Notes under the pieces: generated by a model
Seen by the model: only the letters and a program-made list of their open reading frames with translations
What the model was told of the DNA's origin: nothing
The model's database searches: none
Part shown: positions 18,941 to 26,787 of the stretch, one piece after another
Numbering within the stretch: the stretch's first letter is position 1
Layout of the letters: the number at the start of each line of letters is the position of its first letter
Assembly (NCBI RefSeq): GCF_030815855.1
Contig: NZ_JAUSXG010000001.1
Span: 5,456,001 to 5,520,000 of the forward strand
Source of the DNA: Variovorax paradoxus
Lineage (GTDB): Bacteria > Pseudomonadota > Gammaproteobacteria > Burkholderiales > Burkholderiaceae_C
Direction: 5' to 3'
Length of the DNA: 64,000 bases
Position numbers and translations under genes: made by a program

Positions 18941-19207
18941 TCAGCCTGCGCACGAAAGCGCGAGCGGGGCAACACCGAGGGGGCTGCTGCGCTCGCGCAC
19001 CCAGCAAAGGCCCTGGTCGATGGCGTAGCGCGCTGCGGCGGCGTGGCTGGCAAAACGCGGCGTGAAACGCATCACGCGGTCGTGCATGCCGCTGCCCTGG
19101 CCGGAGCGGATCGAGACGGAAGCGGCATAGTTGCCGTCATCCTGGTGGCGAATGAGCGGAGAAACAAGATACTTGCCCACCGCGATACTGTGTTGAATGA
19201 TGTCCAT
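18941..19207 (-). CDS. Small conserved hypothetical protein upstream of infA
   Basis: An 88-residue protein beginning MDIIQHSIAVGKYLVSPLIR. It reads DDGNYAASVSIRSGQGSGMHDRVMRF, then an alanine-rich helix. I know no function for it. The ATG at 19207 is chosen because the upstream in-frame stretch is not protein-like. The gene is 60 bp upstream of infA on the same strand, and the two may share the transcript from the -10 at 19476-19481. Confidence 0.65.
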   Translation of the reverse strand: MDIIQHSIAVGKYLVSPLIRHQDDGNYAASVSIRSGQGSGMHDRVMRFTPRFASHAAAARYAIDQGLCWVRERSSPLGVAPLALSCAG

Positions 19208-19627
19208 GAAGCCTTGGCACCCTGCGCGAAAAGGTGTGCGCAGAATGCTGAAAAATAATTGAAAACGGGCGTGGGCCGGCCGGAACGGCGCGGCGGACGC
19301 GCTATTCGCTTCAACAAGAACGAAGGCAGTGGTGGCAATCATGGGCGCCCGGTCTGGCGCTCCAACACACTGTGTAGCCGGCTTGAAAGAAAGAGGCCTG
19401 AAACATCCAAGGGACGGTGCAGGTCAGCCGGCGGAGTGACGAAGGGCTTCGTCGTGGTATCGAAACGAACCCGACATTATAGCGCGCGGGGCATGACAGT
19501 TGCTTATCTTAAAAACAACGCCCAGGTGAATCGGCCGGAAGCGGCCATCGTGTTGGGCTTGATGCTACTGAAAACATAGCTGCCCGGGTGGGCTGCTGCG
19601 GCTGATGCCGCCGCAGGGCGCCCCTTT
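19208..19627 (-). promoter_or_regulatory. Promoter and long leader for the small gene and infA
   Basis: This 420-bp stretch holds no convincing gene. On the reverse strand a perfect TATAAT lies at 19481-19476, but no good -35 is seen. A transcript from there would have a leader of about 260 bases before the start at 19207. Long leaders are typical of cold-shock-regulated genes, which would fit the infA and dbpA surroundings; this is inference. Confidence 0.4.
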
Positions 19628-20683
19628 TCAGCGAATGCCGAGCATCCGCTTGTTGGCAGCCACGTCCACGCCGCCGGCCGCGAAGTCGTCGAAAGCCCGC
19701 TCGGCCACGCGGATGATGTGCTCGGCAATGAAGGCCGCGCCCTCGCGGGCGCCGTCTTCGGGGTGCTTGATGCAGCATTCCCATTCGAGCACCGCCCAGC
19801 CCGGAAAGTCGTACTGCGCCATCTTCGAAAAGATGGCGCTGAAATCGACCTGCCCGTCGCCCAGCGAGCGGAAGCGCCCCGCGCGGTTGATCCAGCTCTG
19901 GAAGCCGCCGTACACGCCCTGCTTGCCAGTCGGGTTGAACTCGGCGTCCTTCACGTGAAAGATCTTGATGCGCTCGTGATAGTGGTCGATGTAGGCGAGG
20001 TAGTCGAGCTGCTGCAACATGAAGTGGCTCGGGTCGTACAGCAGGCAGGCGCGCGGATGGTTGTTCACGCGCTCGAGGAACATCTCGTAGCTCACCCCGT
20101 CGTGCAGGTCTTCGCCCGGGTGAATTTCATAGCCCACGTCCACGCCTGCCGCGTCGAAGGCATCGAGGATCGGCCGCCACCGACGCGCGAGCTCATCGAA
20201 GGCCTCCTCGATAAGCCCCGGCGGGCGCGGCGGCCACGAGTAGAGGTACGGCCAGGCCAGCGCACCCGAGAAGGTGGCATGCGCCGTGAGCCCGAGGTTG
20301 GCCGAGGCCTTGGCCGCGAAGTGCAGTTGCTCCACGGCCCACTGCTGGCGCCGCACCGGGTCGCCGCGCACCTCGGGCGCCGCGAAGCCGTCGAAGCCCG
20401 CGTCATAGGCCGGGTGCACCGCGACCAGCTGGCCCTGCAGGTGGGTCGACAGCTCGGTGATCTCGATGCCGTGCGCAGCGAGCGTGCCCTTCACCTCTTC
20501 GCAATAGGTCTTGCTCTCGGCGGCTTTCTTCAAATCGAACAGGCGGGCGTCCCAGCTCGGAATCTGTACGCCCTTGTAGCCCAGGCCCGCGGCCCAGCCG
20601 GCGCTGGCATCGAGCGAGTTGAAGGGGGCCTCGTCCCCGGCGAACTGGGCCAGAAAAATGGCCGGACCCTTGATCGTTTTCAT
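19628..20683 (-). CDS. Sugar phosphate isomerase/epimerase family protein
   Basis: A 351-residue TIM-barrel protein of the AP-endonuclease 2 superfamily. Metal-ligand motifs are visible: the glutamate of VGYEIHPGEDLHDG, the aspartate and histidine of LLYDPSHFMLQQLDY, IFHVKDAEF and the C-terminal AVLEWECCIKHPEDG. Relatives isomerise or epimerise sugars and inositol derivatives. The substrate is not predictable. It is divergent from the glutamine-amidotransferase-like gene at 20769, with an 85-bp shared promoter region. Confidence 0.88.
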   Translation of the reverse strand: MKTIKGPAIFLAQFAGDEAPFNSLDASAGWAAGLGYKGVQIPSWDARLFDLKKAAESKTYCEEVKGTLAAHGIEITELSTHLQGQLVAVHPAYDAGFDGFAAPEVRGDPVRRQQWAVEQLHFAAKASANLGLTAHATFSGALAWPYLYSWPPRPPGLIEEAFDELARRWRPILDAFDAAGVDVGYEIHPGEDLHDGVSYEMFLERVNNHPRACLLYDPSHFMLQQLDYLAYIDHYHERIKIFHVKDAEFNPTGKQGVYGGFQSWINRAGRFRSLGDGQVDFSAIFSKMAQYDFPGWAVLEWECCIKHPEDGAREGAAFIAEHIIRVAERAFDDFAAGGVDVAANKRMLGIR

Positions 20684-20768
20684 GGCTTGTCTTCCTTATG
20701 TGTCGTGGCGGCGTTGAAAGCATACTTGGCGTGTCGTCCGACCCCGTGCGAGAGGCCAAAACGCCACA

Positions 20769-21698
20769 ATGGACTTTCCTTTCCGCACAGCACGTCCTGC
20801 TCGTCCCGCGATGCCGCAACCTGTTTCCGCCCGGCTGAAGATCGGTTTGTCTGCCTGCTTTTCCCATGCAGATCCGGCGCGTTCGCTGTTCACCAACAAG
20901 ACGCTGCAGTACGTCGAGCAATCCATCGCGCACTGGCTCATGTCGGCCGGCGCCATGGTGGTGATGGTGCCCTGCCCCACGGGCGAAACCGCGCGCGGCG
21001 ACACCAAGCTCTCGCACTACGCCGAGTGGCTCGATGGCGTGGTGATGCACGGCGGCGCCGACGTCTGGCCCGGCAGCTATGGCGAGGTGCCGCTCCAGGA
21101 TGCGTGGGTGGGCGACCGCATTCGCGACCTGTACGACCTGGCGCTGGTCGAAGCTTTCGAACAGGCCGGCAAGCCGATCTTCGGGGTGTGCCGCGGGCTG
21201 CAGCTGATCAACGTCGCCTTCGGCGGCACGCTGTACCAGGACATCGAGGCGCAGCACCATCACCCCGAAGCCATTCGGCACCGCGACCCCGTGACTTACG
21301 ACCAGAATTTTCACGAGATCGAAATCGTGGATGGCACGCGCATGTCGAAGCTTTACCCCGAGGTGAGGACGGCGCGAGTCAACAGCATTCACCACCAGGG
21401 CGTGAAAGACCTCGCCCCCGGTTTCGAGATCGAGGCCTGGAGCCTGCCCGATCGCGTGCCCGAGGCCATCAGGCGCCGCCCCGACAGGGGCCGCAGCTAC
21501 ATCGCCGCGACGCAGTGGCACCCCGAGTTCCACAAATACGGCAGTACTGAAACGGTCGACGACACGCCCATCCTGCACGACTTTCTGTGGGCCTGCGCCA
21601 CCGCGAAGGTTGCGCCCCGCACCATGCCCGACGCGGGGGGCGGTCGAATCCGCGACCGTGCGGCGCGGGTGCTGCGCCAGGCGCTGCTGCGGCGCTGA
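20769..21698 (+). CDS. Gamma-glutamyl-gamma-aminobutyrate hydrolase family protein (peptidase C26)
   Basis: A 309-residue class I glutamine amidotransferase-like protein. The nucleophile is in PIFGVCRGLQLINVAFGG, and the catalytic histidine and glutamate are in ATQWHPEFHKYG. Such enzymes (PuuD-like) cleave gamma-glutamyl amides formed in polyamine degradation. No other puu genes are nearby. The ATG at 20769 is used; an in-frame ATG at 20811 (MPQPVSARLKIG) is possible and would remove 14 residues lacking family similarity. Confidence 0.9.
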   Translation: MDFPFRTARPARPAMPQPVSARLKIGLSACFSHADPARSLFTNKTLQYVEQSIAHWLMSAGAMVVMVPCPTGETARGDTKLSHYAEWLDGVVMHGGADVWPGSYGEVPLQDAWVGDRIRDLYDLALVEAFEQAGKPIFGVCRGLQLINVAFGGTLYQDIEAQHHHPEAIRHRDPVTYDQNFHEIEIVDGTRMSKLYPEVRTARVNSIHHQGVKDLAPGFEIEAWSLPDRVPEAIRRRPDRGRSYIAATQWHPEFHKYGSTETVDDTPILHDFLWACATAKVAPRTMPDAGGGRIRDRAARVLRQALLRR

Positions 21699-21718
21699 CT
21701 TGGCCGGACGGCCGCTGG

Positions 21719-21901
21719 CTAGCGCCGCTCGGAACGGTTGGTGCTGCCGCTGACGCCGGCATCGATCGTGCCGAACACCGTGACGCCGCTGCCGGATGAC
21801 GAAGCGGCGCGGTCGCTGTTGCTTGCCGACCCGGTGCCGGCGCAGCCCGCCGCCAAGGCGCCGATTGCGATGGCGAAAACAGCTGCAATGAATGGCTTCA
21901 C
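21719..21901 (-). CDS. Small secreted lipoprotein-like protein
   Basis: A 60-residue protein from a GTG at 21901 with a good Shine-Dalgarno (ctggag). It has a signal peptide ending in a lipobox-like GALAAGC, then a serine-rich linker. Its last stretch, GVTVFGTIDAGVSGSTNR, resembles the first beta-strand of Burkholderiales porins. It may be a small lipoprotein or a remnant of a porin N-terminus. It ends 18 bp past the convergent gene's stop. Confidence 0.6.
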   Translation of the reverse strand: MKPFIAAVFAIAIGALAAGCAGTGSASNSDRAASSSGSGVTVFGTIDAGVSGSTNRSERR

Positions 21902-22058
21902 GGAAAACTCCAGGCAAGGGTGAGACTTGCGGCCACTATAGGCCGGAGCTTTTCCGGCCCCGCGGCAACACACCTGCCGTCGGCAGGGTTGTTGATCGGC
22001 GCGGTTCGGTGGCCAGCACCATCTGGTCCGGCTTCGCGCCGAAGCTTTCATCGCGCCG

Positions 22059-25013
22059 TCATGGCGCCGAGAGGTGCTTGCCCACGATGCCCGCGAGTTC
22101 GAACATCGTCACCTGGTCCTTGCCGAACACGGGCTTGAGCTTGGCGTCGGCATTGATTGCGCGCTTGTTGGTCGCATCCTGCAGGCCATTGGCCTTGATG
22201 TAGTCCCAGAGCTTCTTGATGACCTCGGTGCGCGCCACCGGTTCGGCGCCGATCACCGCGGCCAGCGAGTCGCTGGGCTTCAGGCCTGCGCCGGGTTTGC
22301 GCGGCGCAGCGGCTTTCTTCGCGGCCGGCACCTTCTTGGCGGCGGGCGTCTTCTTCGCCGCCACCTTCTTGGCTGCCGCCGTCTTGCCCGCCGGCGCGGC
22401 CTTGCCGAAGGTCTTGCGCGGCGGGAACTTGCTGCCGCCTTCGCGCGGCGCGAATTCGAAGGTCACCTTGCCCTCCTCGGCGTTCCAGGTCAGGAAGGCC
22501 TTGAAGGCGCGGCGCGTGCGCATGCTCACGAACTTGTCGAGCAGGTCGGTCTTGCCGGTGGCGAGCAGCTTTTCCATCTGCGCGCGCTCCACCGGCTGCT
22601 GCAGGATGATCTTGCCGGTCTTGAAAGTGCAGCTTGGCGTCGGTTGCGCAGTGGTGGGCACCGACTTCTCGCAGACGTAGTTGCTGCCGTGCTCGAACAC
22701 GGGAGCGCCGCAGATGGGGCATGGGCCCACCGTGTCCTGCTCGCTGAAGTCGACGATCTCGCCGGTGTCGCCGTTCTTGTCGTCGCCGAAGTCGAACTCC
22801 AGCTTCCAGTTCTTCGATTCTTCCTCGTCGTATTTGAGGATGATCTCGGCGGTGAAGGGCCAGCCCGCCTTGGAGCGGAAGCCTTCCAGCGGGCCGATGT
22901 GCTTGTCCCGCAGCAGCGCCTCGGCCTCGGCCACCTCGAAGGTGCGCCCGGCCGGTGACTTGCCGAACGAGAAGCCGCAGGCGTCTTCGCCCGTGCCGCT
23001 CTTGCCGACGCAGCCGTAGCGGCGGTAGTTCTCTTTCACCACGCCGCCGCAGTTGGGGCAGGGCGTGGAAAGCGTGGCGTAGTCGCCCGGCACGGTGTCG
23101 CGGTCGTACTCCTTCGCCTTCTTGACGATGTGCTCCGTCATCTTGGCGATTTCGCGCATGAAGGCGTCGCGGCTCAGCGCGCCCTTTTCCATCTGCGCAA
23201 GCTTGTATTCCCACTCGCCCGTGAGCTCGGCCTTTGAGAGTTCTTCCACGCCGAGGCCGCGCAACAGCGTCATGAGCTGGAAGGCCTTGGCCGTCGGAAT
23301 GAGCTCGCGGCCTTCACGCAGCATGTATTTCTCGGTGATCAGGCCTTCGATGGTGGCTGCGCGCGTGGCTGGCGTGCCGAGGCCCTTTTCCTGCATGGCT
23401 TCCCGCAGCTCGTCGTCGTCGATGGTCTTGCCGGCGCCTTCCATGGCGCCCAGCAGCGTGGCTTCCGAGTAGCGTGCCGGCGGCCGGGTCTTCAGCGCCT
23501 TCAAGTCGGCCGAATCAGTCTTCACCGTTTCGCCCGGCTTCACCACCACCAGGTTCTTGCCGTCCTTCTCATCGTCGTCGTTGATGGCTTCCTTGCCCCA
23601 GATGGCGAGCCAGCCCGGCTTGACCAGCACCTTGCCGTCGCTGCGGAAGGGGTACTTCTTGCCGCCGGCTTCCACCGTGCTGATGCGGGTGGTCACCTGG
23701 AACTCGGCGCTCGGGAAGAACACCGACATGAAGCGGCGCACCACGAAGTCGTAGAGCTTCTGTTCGGCGTCGGAAAGGCCGCTCGGCGCCTGCAGCGTGG
23801 GGATGATGGCGAAGTGGTCCGACACCTTGGCGTTGTCGAAGATGCGCTTGTTGGGCTTCACATAGCTGCCGTCGACCGCCTGCTGCGCAAACGGCGCGAG
23901 ATGCTTCATGCTGCTGGTGGCGAGCATCTTCATCGTGTCCTTCACCACCGGCAGATAGTCCTCGGGCAGCGCGCGCGAGTCGGTCCGCGGGTAGGTCAGC
24001 GCCTTGTGGCGTTCGTACAGGCTCTGCGCCAGGGCCAGCGTGGTCTTGGCCGAGAAGCCGAAGCGGCCGTTGGCCTCGCGCTGCAGCGAGGTCAGGTCGA
24101 ACAGCATCGGCGAAGCCTGGGTGGTGGGCTTGCTTTCTTCCGTGACCGTGGCGGGCTTGCCGCGCGCGGCGTCGGCAATTTCGCGGGCTTCGCGCTCGCT
24201 CCACACGCGGTCGGCGCGAATCTCCGCGTCGGCCGTGCCGTCGGGGCCGGGCGGCGGCTTCTTGAAGTTGGCGTCGAACCACTTGCCGGGGTACTGGCCG
24301 GCCTCGGCCTGGAACACGCCGTGGATTTCCCAGTAGTCGCGGCTCACGAACTTGCGGATTTTTTCCTCGCGCTCGACCACCACCGACAGCGTGGGCGTCT
24401 GCACGCGGCCCACGGTCGTCAGGAAGAAGCCGCCGTCGCGCGAATTGAAAGCCGTCATCGCGCGCGTGCCGTTGATGCCCACCAGCCAGTCGGCCTCGGA
24501 GCGCGAGCGCGCCGCGTCGGCCAGGCCCTGCATCTGCTTTTCGGTGCGCAGCGCGTCGAAGCCATCGCGAATGGCTTGCGGCGTCATCGACTGCAGCCAC
24601 AGGCGCTTCACCGGCTTGTTCAGGCCGGTCTTGCCGCCCGCGTACTGCTCGATGAGGCGAAAGATCAGCTCACCCTCGCGGCCCGCGTCGCAGGCGTTGA
24701 TGAGTTGCGTCACGTCCTTGCGCTTGGCCTGCTTGACCACGGCGTTCAGGCGCGTCTTTGTCTTGTCGACCGGCTTCAGGTCGAAGTGGGGCGGAATCAC
24801 CGGCAGGTTCGCGAAGCTCCATTTGCCCCGCTTGACGTCGAACTCCTCGGGCGCCTGGATTTCGACCAGGTGACCGACAGCGCTGGTCACGACATAGCTT
24901 TCGTTCTCGAAATGCTCGTCATGTTTGTCGAACTTGCCGGCCACCGGCGTGAGGGCGCGGACGATGTCCTGTGCCACCGACGGCTTTTCTGCAATTACCA
25001 AAGTCTTTGTCAT
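22059..25013 (-). CDS. topB: DNA topoisomerase III with H1-like linker and C-terminal SWIB domain
   Basis: A 984-residue type IA topoisomerase. The Toprim domain begins MTKTLVIAEKPSVAQDIVRAL and has DAGREGELI. The catalytic tyrosine is in the ALTYPRTDSRALPEDY motif. Two zinc-finger-like segments follow (CPNCGGVVKENYRRYGC and CPICGAPVFEHGSNYVC). Then come about 35 residues of lysine/alanine repeats like histone H1 (AAKKVAAKKTPAAKKVPAAKK). The final 70 residues (about 915-984) match a SWIB/MDM2 domain: TEVIKKLWDYIKANGLQD, then KLKPVFGKDQVTMFELAGIV. It relaxes or decatenates DNA. Transcription is probably almost leaderless: TATAGA at 25029-25024, start codon at 25013, no Shine-Dalgarno. It is divergent from the SET gene. 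Confidence 0.94.
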   Translation of the reverse strand: MTKTLVIAEKPSVAQDIVRALTPVAGKFDKHDEHFENESYVVTSAVGHLVEIQAPEEFDVKRGKWSFANLPVIPPHFDLKPVDKTKTRLNAVVKQAKRKDVTQLINACDAGREGELIFRLIEQYAGGKTGLNKPVKRLWLQSMTPQAIRDGFDALRTEKQMQGLADAARSRSEADWLVGINGTRAMTAFNSRDGGFFLTTVGRVQTPTLSVVVEREEKIRKFVSRDYWEIHGVFQAEAGQYPGKWFDANFKKPPPGPDGTADAEIRADRVWSEREAREIADAARGKPATVTEESKPTTQASPMLFDLTSLQREANGRFGFSAKTTLALAQSLYERHKALTYPRTDSRALPEDYLPVVKDTMKMLATSSMKHLAPFAQQAVDGSYVKPNKRIFDNAKVSDHFAIIPTLQAPSGLSDAEQKLYDFVVRRFMSVFFPSAEFQVTTRISTVEAGGKKYPFRSDGKVLVKPGWLAIWGKEAINDDDEKDGKNLVVVKPGETVKTDSADLKALKTRPPARYSEATLLGAMEGAGKTIDDDELREAMQEKGLGTPATRAATIEGLITEKYMLREGRELIPTAKAFQLMTLLRGLGVEELSKAELTGEWEYKLAQMEKGALSRDAFMREIAKMTEHIVKKAKEYDRDTVPGDYATLSTPCPNCGGVVKENYRRYGCVGKSGTGEDACGFSFGKSPAGRTFEVAEAEALLRDKHIGPLEGFRSKAGWPFTAEIILKYDEEESKNWKLEFDFGDDKNGDTGEIVDFSEQDTVGPCPICGAPVFEHGSNYVCEKSVPTTAQPTPSCTFKTGKIILQQPVERAQMEKLLATGKTDLLDKFVSMRTRRAFKAFLTWNAEEGKVTFEFAPREGGSKFPPRKTFGKAAPAGKTAAAKKVAAKKTPAAKKVPAAKKAAAPRKPGAGLKPSDSLAAVIGAEPVARTEVIKKLWDYIKANGLQDATNKRAINADAKLKPVFGKDQVTMFELAGIVGKHLSAP

Positions 25014-25042
25014 CTAAGGGCTCTCTATACTCTGCGGCTTCC

Positions 25043-25077
25043 CGCGTGCGCACGCGCACACGCGCATGTGTGCATAT
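25043..25077. repeat. 35-bp perfect alternating pyrimidine-purine tract (potential Z-DNA)
   Basis: Every base from 25043 to 25077 alternates pyrimidine and purine, mostly CG, CA and TG steps. This is the kind of sequence that flips to Z-DNA under negative supercoiling. It fills the middle of the 85-bp gap between topB and the SET gene. It covers the expected topB -35 region and ends in the likely -10 of the SET gene (CATATT, 25073-25078). Confidence 0.85.
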
Positions 25078-25098
25078 TCAACCTAACAGACTTCGGCG

Positions 25099-25731
25099 AT
25101 GCCTTCCAAATCCCCACAATTCGCCGGCCGCCGCATTCAGATGCGGCGTTCGGATGTCCACGGCAACGGCGTGTTCGCCGTGGACGACTTGGCCGAAGGC
25201 GAGACGCTGATCGAATACAAGGGCGAAGTCATCAGCTGGAAAGAGGCGCTGCGCCGCCATCCGCACGACCCGGCCCAGCCGAACCATACCTTCTACTTCC
25301 ACATCGACGACGGCCGCGTGATCGACGGCAACGTGAACGGCAACGCCGCGCGCTGGATCAACCATTCGTGCGAGCCGAACTGCGAGGCCGACGAGGTCGA
25401 CGGGCGCGTTTATATCAAGGCGCTGCGCAACATCGCTGCAGGAGAAGAGCTCAACTACGACTACGGCCTGATCATCGACGAGCCCTACACGCCGAAGCTG
25501 CTGGCCGAGTTTCCGTGCTGGTGCGGCTCCGAGAATTGCCGCGGCACGCTGCTGACGCCCAAGGACGAAGACGAAGAAAAGAAAAAGAAGAAAAAGGCCA
25601 AGAAGAAGGCCGAAAAGAAAAAAGCCGAGAAAAAAGAAGCCAAGAAGGCGGACAAGAAAGCCGAAAAGAAGGCCGAAAAAAAGAAATCGGAAAAAAAGAA
25701 GTCCAGGAAGGACGAGGCCGACAAGGGCTGA
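25099..25731 (+). CDS. SET-domain protein lysine methyltransferase with lysine-rich tail
   Basis: A 210-residue protein. Residues about 10-125 form a SET domain with intact motifs: GNGVFAVDDLAEGETLIEYKG-like start, RWINHSCEPNCEA (AdoMet site, 88-95) and GEELNYDYG with catalytic Tyr122. A post-SET zinc motif (CWCGSENCRG, 140-149) is present. Residues 161-210 are almost all lysine, glutamate and alanine, like a histone tail. The enzyme should transfer methyl groups to protein lysines; the target is unknown. It shares a spacer with the SWIB-topoisomerase gene and lies 2 bp upstream of birA. Confidence 0.93.
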   Translation: MPSKSPQFAGRRIQMRRSDVHGNGVFAVDDLAEGETLIEYKGEVISWKEALRRHPHDPAQPNHTFYFHIDDGRVIDGNVNGNAARWINHSCEPNCEADEVDGRVYIKALRNIAAGEELNYDYGLIIDEPYTPKLLAEFPCWCGSENCRGTLLTPKDEDEEKKKKKKAKKKAEKKKAEKKEAKKADKKAEKKAEKKKSEKKKSRKDEADKG

Positions 25732-25733
25732 GC

Positions 25734-26558
25734 ATGAGCGCCACGGCCGACTGGTTCGAAGACCGGATCGCCGCGGCGGTGGCGCCGCTGCTGCCCGGGT
25801 TTGCGGTCGAGGCCGTGGCCGAGATCGATTCGACCAACACCGAACTCATGCGCCGCGCCCGCGCCGGCCGTGCCGAGCCCGTGCTCCTTGTGGCCGAGCG
25901 CCAGACCGCCGGGCGCGGCCGCCTCGGCCGGCCGTGGCAAAGCGCGCAGCAGGGCGAGCAAGAAAACGCCGCCTCGCTCACCTTCTCGCTGGGCCTGCCG
26001 CTCGCGCCGCGCGACTGGTCGGGTCTCTCGCTGGCCGTCGGCGTCAGCGTGGCGGAAAGCCTCGACCCGTCAGGCGAGGCGAAGGTCGCGCTCAAGTGGC
26101 CCAACGACCTGTGGGTGAACGACCGCAAGCTGGCCGGCATCCTGATCGAAACCGCCATGCCGCATGCGGGCCGCGCCGATGCGACGGCGCCGCCGCGCTA
26201 CCTGGTGATCGGCATCGGCATCAACCTCGGTCCGCGCGAGGCCGATGGCTTGCGCACGCCCCCCGCCTGGCTGCGCCAATGGCGCCCTGACGCCACCGCG
26301 CCCGAAGTGCTTGCCGAGCTTGCCGCGCCGCTGGTGCGCAGCGTGCAGGTTTTCGAGGCACAGGGCTTCGCGCCCTTTGCCGAGCGTTTTGCCGCGCGCG
26401 ACGCACTGCGCGGGCGCGAGGTCCAGCTCAGCGACGGCAGCTTCGGCCAGTGCGAAGGCGTGGCCTGGGGCGGCGAACTGCAGGTGCGCACGGCCGGCGG
26501 CTTGCAGATGATTTCGAGCGACGAGGTCAGCGTGCGCCCGCGCGGCATGGCTTTTTGA
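25734..26558 (+). CDS. birA: Biotin--[acetyl-CoA-carboxylase] ligase
   Basis: A 274-residue biotin protein ligase. The biotin/ATP site appears as EIDSTNTELMRR, AERQTAGRGRLGRPW and LKWPNDLWVNDRKLAGILIE; the C-terminal SH3-like domain follows. There is no N-terminal helix-turn-helix, so it is a monofunctional ligase without the repressor role of E. coli BirA. The start at 25734 lies 2 bp after the SET gene stop, implying co-transcription. In many Burkholderiales birA is followed by coaX, which is missing here. Confidence 0.93.
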   Translation: MSATADWFEDRIAAAVAPLLPGFAVEAVAEIDSTNTELMRRARAGRAEPVLLVAERQTAGRGRLGRPWQSAQQGEQENAASLTFSLGLPLAPRDWSGLSLAVGVSVAESLDPSGEAKVALKWPNDLWVNDRKLAGILIETAMPHAGRADATAPPRYLVIGIGINLGPREADGLRTPPAWLRQWRPDATAPEVLAELAAPLVRSVQVFEAQGFAPFAERFAARDALRGREVQLSDGSFGQCEGVAWGGELQVRTAGGLQMISSDEVSVRPRGMAF

Positions 26559-26566
26559 GATTCACC

Positions 26567-26764
26567 ATGAAGTTGCACCTTGTACTGATCGTTCTCGTTC
26601 TGGCCAATGCAGGCTATTGGCTGTGGTCTCGCGGCGACCTGGCCGGCTTCGGATTGATGCCGGCCGGCATCACCGAGCGCGAGCCTCAGCGCCTCTCGCG
26701 CCAGGTTCATCCCGAGTGGCTGCAGATCCGCAAGGATGGCAAGAGCGGCACCGGCGCGCCTTGA
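26567..26764 (+). CDS. Small single-pass inner-membrane protein
   Basis: A 65-residue protein with one N-terminal transmembrane helix (LHLVLIVLVLANAGYWLWS) and a short basic C-terminal tail. The LANAGYWLWS pattern resembles the start of SPOR-domain proteins that often follow birA and coaX in related bacteria. The SPOR domain itself is absent, so it may be a shortened relative (inference). It starts 8 bp after birA. Confidence 0.7.
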   Translation: MKLHLVLIVLVLANAGYWLWSRGDLAGFGLMPAGITEREPQRLSRQVHPEWLQIRKDGKSGTGAP

Positions 26765-26787
26765 CTGCGCCTTGATCGCGCCGCGGC

